From Fasciola hepatica (taxonomy: Eukaryota; Platyhelminthes; Trematoda; Plagiorchiida; Fasciolidae): 64,000 bases of DNA. The stretch lies in assembly GCA_948099385.1 (NCBI GenBank), contig CANUEZ040000140.1, forward strand, positions 992,001-1,056,000, in the 5' to 3' direction. Position numbers and translations under genes: made by a program. Shown here in pieces: positions 24,736 to 35,900 of this stretch; within the stretch, counting starts at the first letter, position 1, and each line of letters begins with the position of its first letter. Below the pieces are notes generated by a model, which ran no database searches, was not told where the DNA came from, and saw only the letters and a list, made by a program, of their open reading frames with translations.

Positions 24736-26303
24736 TGCTATTAGATGGTGTCTTTTCAACGCGAAAACGAAGAACTTTCCAGTTCTTCTGAAATAAATCC
24801 CAGTGTTCCAGCAACATAGAGCTGAGCCACATTAGTAATTGCCTGATTTTCAACTTAATACTACTACAGCAACCAGATACTAAGCTGCTTGTACGCGTGC
24901 AGGAACGTTACTTCACATCAGCTGTCTCCGTGAGCGTGGACTTGATCTGGCTTTTATGCATTGATCTTTTGGGCACGATTGAATTCTGGGGCAAGGAAAC
25001 AATCCCAGGTCTATGTGTGGGTTCTTGCAGCGTGGAAAAAGTAAACCATGTTCCTCATGACAAAGTAACATTTAACTTAGCACGTCGCTACTGCTTGAAT
25101 CCAAATACTGAATTGTGCTAAATTACGAGGAACAGTACGAGAATTCTCCAATAAACCACAACAGAGACTGCATCTTGGATATAAAACGCCGGCCAATTCC
25201 CGAAGACAGGTTTATATGTATATGCACATTATCATTACTAATCAGTGAGTTTGCATGTGTACATATACAATTTGATTTTCGCATAAAAGATTCCAATATT
25301 TCAGACGGAGGGAGAGAGTGGACGACTTGGGACGGAGTGCAGTGAAAGATACGAAGGGGATACCGACAAAGACGTTTTGGGAAATGTATCGCAGTACGAA
25401 ACTGAAGGTAAAATATGGAAGAAGGAGAACGGCAATCAACATCAATACCCGTTGTTGATTGGGTCAATGAAAGGGATACAAACATGGAACATCAGGGGAA
25501 TAACGTCGCGCTGTCATGCACACGGTGCTGTCAAATAAGTTCCTTATATCCAACTTTGTAATTCATAAAATTCAGGTCGCATTGTTAGAAAATGTAGAAC
25601 GTGACCATGAAACTGTCCTGGAGTCAAACCGGGACGGAGGTATTAGACAAAATGGAAAAAGGCCTGGATAGAAAGTTGAATAAATGCATGCTTGCGACGC
25701 CGGACAGAGAAGCGTGAACTAGTCATTCAGAATGAGAATAACGGCACCGTCAGAAGAGAGTGAGATTCATCGACAAAAAATGGATTGAAAATGCAATGTG
25801 TCGCACTGTTTTTCTTCAGTTGTGATCGCTAGTAGTAGAGAAAGTCGTAGTACTAACGCGATGTGTACGTACGCATACATAACCAGGAAAACAAGCAGAA
25901 CTACATAAAAATAGGAAGCAATCATACCGTGGTATCCGCAACTTTTTGAGGGAACGGTTGAAAATGTCTTCAAATCGGGAGGACCAAAGTGTCCCCTAGT
26001 GAATGTGGTTTGGAGGAATAAGAGGGAACAAGTGGAATAAATGCCAACTTGGAGCACATACACTCAAAAAATGATGCACAAATATGCACATTAATCAATG
26101 TATAAGTAAGTGTGAACTTCTCTTATATGCGGTCGCACGTTGGTATGCATGTATAAATGCTACCAGAATAGATCAGTTTGTAAGCAGCTTGGAAGAATGA
26201 ATCTGTGAATTAACTCAATTGTCATTGTCTCCAAAAGATCTGTCCGGTCTGGTCGTCTTTAAAATCGAAAAGTCAGTCGATATTCATTTATGAAAACGGA
26301 TGA
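24736..26303. other. downstream region of the E-protein gene
   Basis: This lies 3' of the E-protein stop codon on the minus strand and probably includes its 3' untranslated region. I did not find a convincing polyadenylation signal on that strand. No other gene is evident. Confidence 0.35.
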
Positions 26304-26914
26304 CTAGGAAGTTGTACCCCGGTTGGTGGGGCCACGCCTCGCTGGTCCATGTGAATGATCCTCTTCTTCCTCGTCATCATCTTCATCCCCGCCACCGGCG
26401 CTGCAACTATCCAGATCATCAGCATTCATGTCGTCGCCGTCGTATTCGCCATCAGCATCATCATCATCATCATCATCATCTAAAACGACGGCTGGTCGAC
26501 ATGACTGTTGCGAGTCACATCTGATCGACACGTCCGAGTAAATGCGTTGTGTCGTAGTGCGACCAGTGTCAGTCGGATCCATGATGTTATTGGTAAGGAT
26601 AGGCTGCGGTGAACATCCGGAGCCGTACCAGCCAGTCCCATCTGTAGTGGATCCAACAGAAGTGAAGTTCAAAGATTGTAAATGTGATGCATGATGATGA
26701 TGCGAGGGTTGTGCGTGATGAACCACGTGAGATGAAGTACTAGGACCATAGGAAGAGTCATCTGTAAGATTGGGTCCCGTAGAACTATAGTTCGGTGGGA
26801 CACAAAGATCTCCGGGGACAGAATCTGCCAGCGACATAAGCAGTGAGCCTGCTTGATGGTCCAGTTCTGCCATATGCCCCGACGGTGCTCCTGAGGCCAT
26901 TGAATCACCATACA
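26304..26914 (-). CDS. E-protein last coding exon with acidic tail
   Basis: The exon opens after acceptor GATTCCCTTTTTCCAG and encodes 203 codons including TAG. It begins [20 protein letters not shown], with a His-rich stretch (PSHHHHASH), and later has DDDDDDDD and EDDDEEEED close to the C-terminus, ending PTNRGTTS. The acidic run comes from a GAT-type triplet repeat, so its length may vary. Vertebrate E-proteins lack such a tail. A plus-strand frame rich in His (26,300-26,524) is the shadow of these Asp codons. Confidence 0.8.
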
Positions 26915-29900
26915 CTGGAAAAAGGGAATCACGAAAGAACGAAGCCCAATTCATCTGATGTGTTCACGAATAGCAATGTGAGAGGATTGAACTCACTAAT
27001 GGCGGAACCGGTTTAGCAAAAGAACAAGTAATGAGAATTAAAGAGATTAGCTAAACGACCTGAAAACGACAAGAAAACGTGTGATTTGAAACCCAAGTAG
27101 TTGCACTGTTTTTGTGTGTTAAACTTCGTGCCCAAAAGTTCTAAATGAAAACTAATTCTACTAAGTGCCTGAGCGAAACCTAGTGGTAACGCAAGTTATC
27201 TTCGATAAGTTTGCATTTATCATCGTGAACTTAGGAACCTCAAAATTAACGGTGAGAGACGCGCAGGACTGATTCAGTTTGCATTTCACCAGCTGGTAAT
27301 AAACAATAGACTGCTTTCCAAAGATAATGCCCCACAGAAATCATAGGTAATGCGTGATGTTCTTTCGCACAGCTTAGACCTAATAGCTGGGCATTCAGTT
27401 GTCCCATGAGTGGAATAGTCTGATCGCAAACAAGCCATTGCCGTCCGAGGCATCGTCGTCAAAGCTTAGGCGGTGGTATGATCTAATAATTGATTACTTA
27501 AAATCAGAAAACGATGCGGTTTGAAATCCAAATAAACAGCGAGAACATCAAAAGTCAGGAATTTCAAATTTATGGGATTCATGAGGTGAGATTTGCGTTG
27601 TAACACACCGTTTGGTGGTGGAATCACGGGGACGCGTAGATCATAGCTCACGTTCGGTGTGAAACCTGGTCCTAGTGCTCCGGAGATCGAACTAATTGGA
27701 CCGATCGAGGTGGTGGTCGTACTGGTTGTGGCGGAGGTGGATGTGCCCGGATGAGCACTGCCGGCCCCGAATCCTATGTTAGTCCCGGTTCCCGAGCTGG
27801 AACCAGAGAGCCGCGGTATGCCAAGACCAGTAGTATGATTGGAACTGCCCGCGGGGCTGTTGAAATGATTCTCACTTTTCTCTTCCTCGCGCCTCTTCAA
27901 ACAGGCTTGTTTCGGATTCAAATTGCGCTCTGGATGGGATGAGTAATGTACAGAAAATGATGACCAGGAGACTGAGTCAATGATTGGACTCGGTGTCCGT
28001 AGTGAGATGCATCTAAAAGTGCTCCTAACATGCAACAGCTGTGGGATGCGAAAAACTCTTGACGAGCAGATGGGCCTTGTTTAGGCAACAGTGAAAGCAC
28101 AGAAGATCATGAAACCTGCTCAATAAAGTACTGGGTTTTATTCGACAATTCGAAACAAACTGACGAGAACGGATCAAATCGCATCAACCTGCATGTAATA
28201 TAGCGTCCATGGATGAAGATGATCAACCAAAACTAGACGAATAACCCATGAAATTCATTGCGATTATTCAAACGAATCATAGGGTGAAGTCCACTGCTAA
28301 ACTTTGGTTGATTATGAACTAAAAGTGCAAATGTCAGGCTCAGAATGAATTACACAAATACTAAAATGGCAACAAAGTGAATCCGCAAGGGCAAACACTG
28401 GGTAAACGTTTGAGATTATGAAAAGCATGTGGGTTTGGCAAACAGCCTACACACTACACTTTGGTCTTTACTCGTTGAGGTCATATACAATACCTCCTTA
28501 AAAATGACATAAGATGCATGTCCTACGACCACAAGGACTCATAAGACTATGGGGTAGGACCGGCAACCATGAACCTAATAGGAGAATCACGCGGGGTCCC
28601 ACATCTGGCGCATAAACGGCCTACATAGTAGCGTGATTCTCTCCATTACCAAAGTTCCTGTTTTTTCCTTCGAGAAACGTCTGAGTTAGAGTAATTTATA
28701 AGGTTCTTTAAGTTTAGAGGAAGTCTCAAATCATGTGCACGCCAGATTGATCATATCGCAGTAAGCTACCAGTGGTACAGTTCTGTTCAGTACTGTAGAT
28801 CTTACTGGTCCACGTACGTAGAGTTGGACCACGCATTAGTTTTAGTGCGATTATCTCTGCAGCGCCATGGCCATCGACGCAAACCGCAAACCCGGTTAGC
28901 CGTATAGCGTTTGTCTGATCCAGAAGTTCACACCAGTTATGAACAGAAGTTAGCACATGAGCTAGGATCCACGACGAACAGTAATGAAGATGAGCATTGG
29001 GCCCAGCAGGAAATACACGTGGCAGCAGGTTTCGCCTGTGTTCCCAGATCCGATGTCCACCAAAGACACTGGATTTCGCAGGAGTCGATCAGGCTAACAG
29101 AGAAAAAGCGTCAGCTTTCGAACTGTAAGGAGATGAATTAGATATGAAGAAAGCTACAAAGGCAAGTTACGAAAAGCCTTAAGAAGGATCGCAAAAATTG
29201 GTGGGTCAATGTAACCGAAGAAATGGAAATAGCAGCTGCTTCAGGTAACAGTCAAAGACTGCACAAACTTATTCATGACACCGGTGGACGGCGGACCCAG
29301 GTCAGTGAAACGATATACGATAGGAATGGAGAGCCTATTCATAGCAAAGAACAAAGTCTCGACCGTTGAGCCGAATACTTCGAGGAACAGTATAGCTGGC
29401 CGCGCTCTCATGTAGTTATTCCGGCGTCAACAACTGCGATTCCTTGGGGAGTATCACGTGAACCTCCATCGGAAGTAGAAGTAGAGTCGTGCATTCGATT
29501 ACCGAAGCGAGGTAAAGCGGTCGGTCCTGACAAGCTACCTCCAGTTCTTTTCAAAAAGGGTGGTGGTGCACTGATAAAATCAATTGCCACCTTGGTCCGT
29601 GACGTTTGGAAGGAAGAACGTATCCCGCTATTATGGGGTGAGTCATTGATTACACCCATCTTCAAAAAGGGAATACGCAATGAATGTAGTAATCATCGTG
29701 GGATTAGTTTAATTCCAATAGTCACCAGGGCATTAGCCTAGATTTTGCTGCGTCGTCTCACACCGGCTCGCAAGAGGAAGGCCCAAGAACAACAGGCCGG
29801 ATTTCGTCCAGGTCGGGGATGCATTGACCGGATTTTTACTGTTAGTCAATTACCGGAGGTGCGTCAAGCACACTGCCGACCGACAATACTGGTTTTCCTC

Positions 29901-32900
29901 GACCTGGAAGGCGCCTTCGATTCAGTTGACCGGACGGCGCTATTCAATGCTCTTCACCGGAAAGATATGCCCCAGAAGTTGGTAAATCTACTGACGTTAT
30001 ACTCTCATACTTTTGACCGCGTGAAGGTTTACGGTGAGCTATCCAGTCGGTTCAAAACGACCAGTGGTGTTCGACAGGGATGCCCTTTGTCTCCATTCCT
30101 TTTTAACTTCGTCGTGGACGAAATAATGGAGAGTGCTTTGCAAAATCTTCAGGATGTAGGCGTCGAACTAGGAGATAGTGACAAGCTATGTGACCTAGAT
30201 TACGCAGACGACGTTGTCTGCTTGTTCGAATGCACGGAACATGTTCAGCGTGCACCAGATAACCTCGCAAGAGCTGTTGTTCCATTCAGCATGGACTTTG
30301 CACCTTCAAGGTGTCAAGTGATGTTGCATGACTGGACGCCAACGATTCTGAGCTTGATGATCGATGGGAAGGAACTAATAATTGTTGACTGCTTTAGTTA
30401 CGTCGGAAGCAGCGTGACGACAGATGGGAGCACTGTAGTAGAGGTGAGCACGCGGATATCCAAGGCTCGAGCGGCGTACGCTTGACTGAAGCACTTGTGG
30501 CGCCGACCTGATTTTTCACTAAAGTCGAAAGGTCGTGTGCACCGTACCGCAGTGAGTTCAGTTTTGTTGAATGGTTGCGAGACTTGAGGTCTGCGTGTGG
30601 AAGATCTTCATCGTCTTGAGGTTTTCGACCACCAATGCTTGCGTAGTACCGCCAAGATTAGATGGAATGACCGAGTAAGCAACGATGAGGTCAGAAAGCG
30701 AGTACTGGGTACCACTTCGGGGAGTTCTCTACCACAGCGTATACAGCTTAGTAGACTTCGCTGGTTGGGACACGTGTTACGTATGGCAAACACACGTCTA
30801 CCATACCGTGTCTTATTCTCCGTTCCTCCTAGGGGGTGGAAGAAACCACGTGGAGGTCAACAGATGACGTGGCAATGAGCAATGGAAAATGTACAGCAAA
30901 CTTAGGAAAAGTAGGTGCTTCACGTCTTCGTGGTTGGGGTCCAAAAGATCCCTCAACCAGTTGACTGGAGACAATGAAGGATATGACAGCGAACCGCGAG
31001 CAGTGGCGATCGTGTTGTCACTTTCTATTGAATCAGAATGACTGATCGATGTGCGTTTGTACAGTTAGACTGTGTATTCCGTGTGCTGGCTACTAGAGCG
31101 TTCTTTCCTTTTCCCATTTGTGTAGGTCTACTCCCCGTCCATCTTGCACATTCATACTTTCTAATTCATCATGCAAAATCGTGAGAAAGGTAGTGATCAG
31201 TGGGGCTTGCTCTACTGTTTGATGCTGTACGATGATGGTCATGATGATGCGCTCGCCTTTCAATGTTCAGTGTATTTGCCAGGTAAACCACATTCTTAAG
31301 ACCGCTTCAGTATGGTGAAAAGGTATCCGTGAGGAGTAGCAACTCCGAGTTGGTAGGTTCCCGTGTCCCCTGGATTATTTTCCATTTTTTGGTCTCCACC
31401 ATTTGCCCAAATCCCTTCTGTGGCTCCACAAAGCCAAGGCATGCATCAACAGCTAAACCCGGGCAAAACAGCGTGAGAGGCGGATTAAACCAGGTGGAGG
31501 GTAACCAAGGCTTAAAAACCTCAGTGAGATGGTGCCCAGAAGGCGAAGATGGATATCCCTACAAACGCAGACGGGATTTATTGGATTCAAAGACTACCAA
31601 GGAAATTCGTCTAATCAACAGGGTTGCATAGACCCCCGGGCCATGATCACTTCTATTGAATGACGAATGGGCTCCTAGAGAGCCACTGGTAACCATGCAC
31701 AAAGATCACTTGGACATATTAGGCATTCCTGATTGGTAGATCACCATTCAAAAGGCGTATAAGCCACTCGATCGGTCACCGGCTCCCAACACAAAAACTT
31801 CCTATTGTCCGGCAGGTGGCTTGGCTGTGCTCGGGGTAGAGGTGCCATCTCGAACAAAAAGCCGAGTGACGCTGAGGACGCCCCTTCGAACACTATTCCC
31901 AAGTCTTTACGTGCATTTTGTCACCACAATTAGCTCTGATCATGTCACGGCGTCCCCAGTAAGCGACGCACCGTGCTCCCCCAATGGCAGGGGTGATCCA
32001 AGCACGAGTTGGGAACCTAAACCTGAAGACAAGGTCACGAGTCCACGTAGCCTGCTGGAACGTGGAAACTCTTCTAGATGCAGGTAGCCAGTGCATTACC
32101 ATGCACACACTCTACGATCATATAATTGAGGTAGCTCGTCCATTCGAAGTACGCCTACTCAACTCCGACAACCGCCATATTTAAGTCCCTCAAACGGACG
32201 CATCCTACTGGATGTACCACAGTGGGTCAGTAGATAATTTTGGACTTCATGGAGTTGCGATCGCAATGAACAGTCGAGCTCATAATGCCCTGGTCACTTA
32301 GAAAGTAGTTTCTTCAAGAATTGTCGTGGCACGATTCAGGAGAACTCCATTTAACGCGACTGTGATTACAGTCTAGGCCCCAACACTACATGCTGAACCA
32401 ACCACTAAAGATGTCTTCGACAGTGAACTTGAGAATTCAGTCAATCGGAGTCCCAGGCGCGGTATTCCGCTAATTGCAGGAGATTGGAAGGCCCGCACGG
32501 AACCAGCAAACGAGTATACCCAACACGCACTGGGGACATTCAACCTCGCCCAGCGATGTGAAAATGGCGACCGCCTGGTCACGTTTCCAAGCCTTAATCG
32601 ACTGGTCGACAATAATATCTGCTTCCAACACCTAAAAAGGCACCTGCTGACTTACTACTCTAACGACTGTAGGACAGCGCACAAAAGCGACTACATCTTG
32701 GTGCGTTCTCACTGAGAATCATCGGTCGAGAACTATCGGGTATAACGGGGCGGCGTAACGGGGATCGCCAAGGGCACAGACCACAGTGGTATGCGCTCAC
32801 CTCAAGTTTCACCTTTTAGTACGATAAAAATTTCGTCCTCACTGCAGAGTAGGTACTTTTGAGCTAACAATCCCGGACAACGTTCAAGCCCTGTCAAACG

Positions 32901-35900
32901 CGATTCCATCCAGGCTAACTGCGATCGATGAGCATGGCAGCGCAGATGGACAATGGACGGAGCTGAAAGTATCCATCACCAGAGCCTCCCTTGGACAATT
33001 AAGCAGAGCAAAGTGGTACAGGCAAGATTGAATCTCTGCAGAAACCTTAAACCGCTGCGTTAAGACTAGGGACGAGACTATCACAACCTTCTCCGAAAAG
33101 CTACACACTCAGCGAAGAGCGACCGTAAACGATATTGGTCTGAAATTGCAGACCGGATGAAAACGGCAGCCGCTGTTGGACTTTGGGAAGCTTTTCTGAC
33201 TCATCCGCTCCTCTTCGAGGGAGATGCGACCTCCTCCTTCCATGCTACGCGATGGTAGACGACACCTCATATCGAGCTATGAACAGCTTCAACGATGGGT
33301 CGAACACTTCAGTCAGCTGCTCAACTGCTCACCATCCAATCCGTGTAACAGCATTAGGCGACAGAGAACAATGTCCAATCGACCTCGAGCCTCTCAACGA
33401 ATCGAAAGTCGTCGTCGCCGTTCAGGCGATGAAAAACAAGAAGTCATCTGGGGATGATGGCATCCCACCCGAGATCTTCAAATCCTGTTTGCCAATTCTA
33501 TTGGACCCTATAAGTATGCCATTCCGTCGTATCTAGGACATCGAAGTTTTTCCCAAAAACTGGGGAATCTCTATCCTACTCCCTACACGAAAAAGGGTGA
33601 CAAGACTGTCTCCGCGAACTATAGAGTCATCGATAAAGCGGTTAAGCATCTTGTGACCATCCTGCTAAACCGCTCTGTTGCTGTTCGGGATGCGCGAACA
33701 CGCTTTAACTAGTGTGGTTTTCGTCCAGGAAGAGGTTATGTTGACCAGATCTTCATGTCACAGCGAATTCCAGAACATCGCTATACATTTTAGCAACCCA
33801 CCACAATGTGCTTCATTGACTTTCGGGCAGCATTCGATTCCATTGACAGGAAGTCACTCTGGAGTGCACTGCGAAGCGACGGAAGACTCGAAAAGTATAT
33901 CAGAAAGTTAGGATCGTAAAACTCGGCAAGTCGGCGCGTCCGCCCTTACGGCGAAGAGTTTTCAGAGCTGCAATCGGCTCTGGGGTCCGCCAAGGACGCC
34001 CTCTATCACCAGTCCTATTTAGCTACACTACCGATGGGCCGAGTACTTCAAGGAACAGTTTAGCTGGCCGCTTGCTAGTGCAGTTACTCCCGTGTCAACA
34101 ACTGTGACTCCTTGGGTGCTATCACTTGAGCCCCCATCAGAAGTACAAGTAGAGTCATGTATTCGATTACTAAGGTGGGGGAAAAACGGCAGGTCCCGAC
34201 GAAATTCCTCCAATTCTTTTCAAACTGGATGGTGAGGAGTTGATAAAATCACTTACCGCCATGCTCGTGACATTTAAAACGAGGAGCGTATTCCGTTAAT
34301 ATGGAGTGAGTCATTGATTGCTCCCATCTTCAAGAACGGAATACGCAATGACTGTAGTAATCATCGTGGGATTAGCTTAATCCCGATAGTCACCAAAGTA
34401 TTAGCTTTGATTTTGCTGCATCGTCTTACACCGGCTCGTGAGAGGAATGCCCGCGAACAGCAGGCTGGATTCCGCCCAGGTCGAGGATGCATCGACCAGA
34501 TTTTTACTCTTCGCCGACTACTTGAAACGCGTCACATGCACCGCCGACCGACAACAATGCTTTTCTTAGACTTGAAAGGCGCCTTCGATTCAGTTGATCG
34601 AACATCGCTTTTCAGTGTTCGTCATCGAAAAGGTATGCCCCAGAAGTTCGTGAACCTAATGAGATCATTGTATTCTCATACTTCTGGCCGCGTTAGGGTT
34701 TACGGTGAACTATCCGGTCGGTTCGAAACGACCAGTTGTGTTCGACAGGGATGCCCTTTGTCTCCATTCCTGTTCAACTTCGTCATGGACGAAATAATGG
34801 AGAATGCGCTGCAAAATCCTCAGGATGTAGGCGTTGAACTAGGAAATAGTGAAAAGCTATGTGACCTAGATTACGCGGACGACGTTGTCTGCTTGTTCGA
34901 ATGCACGGAACATGCTCAGCGTGCACTAGATAATCTCGCAAGAGCTGTAGCTCCATTCGGCATGGACTTTGCACCTTCAAAGTGCAAGGTGATGTTACAA
35001 GACTGGACGTCAACAATTCCGAGCTTGATGCTCGATGGTGAGGTGTTGTCAGTTGTCGACCACTTCACCTACCTCGGTAGCTGCGTGACGACAGATGGGA
35101 GCACTGTAGTAGAGGTGACCACGCGGATATCCAAGGCTCGAGCGGCGTACGCTGGACTGAAGCACTTGTGGCGTCGATCTGATATTTCACTGAAGTTGAA
35201 AGGCCGTGTATACTGTGCCGCAGTGCGTTCAGTTTTGTTGTATGGTTGCGAAACTTGGAGTCTGCGTGCTGAAGATATTCGTCGTCTTGAGGTTTTCGAC
35301 CATCGATCTTTACGTAGTATCGCTGGGATTGGGTGGAATAGCCGAGTAAGCAACGATGAGGTCAGAAAGCGAGTACTGGGTACCACTTCGGGGAGTTCTC
35401 TACCACAGCGTATACAGCTTAGTAGACTTCGCTGGTTGGGACACGTGTTACGTATGGCAAACACACGTCTACCATACCGTGTCTTATTCTCCGTTCCTCC
35501 TAGGGGGTGGAAGAAACCACGTGGAGGTCAACAGATGACGTGGCAATGAGCAATGGAAAATGTACAGCAAACTTAGGAAAAGTAGGTGCTTCACGTCTTC
35601 GTGGTTGGGGTCCAAAAGATCCCTCAACCAGTTGACTGGAGACACTGACGGATATGACAGCGAACCGCGAGCAGTGGCGATCGTGTTGTCACTTTCTATC
35701 GAATCAGAATGACTGATCGATGTGCGTTTGTACAGTTAGACTGTGTATTCCGTGTGCTGGCTACTAGAGCGTTCTTTCCTTTTCCCATTTGTGTAGGTCC
35801 ACTCCCTGTCCATCTTGTATATCCATACTTTCTAATTCAACGTGCAACATGGTGAGAAAGGCAGTGGTCAGTGGGGTTGCCCTACTGTTTAACGCTGCAC

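Noticed and set aside
26300..26524. His-rich plus-strand frame
   Set aside because: It is the reverse reading of the Asp codon repeat in the E-protein tail.
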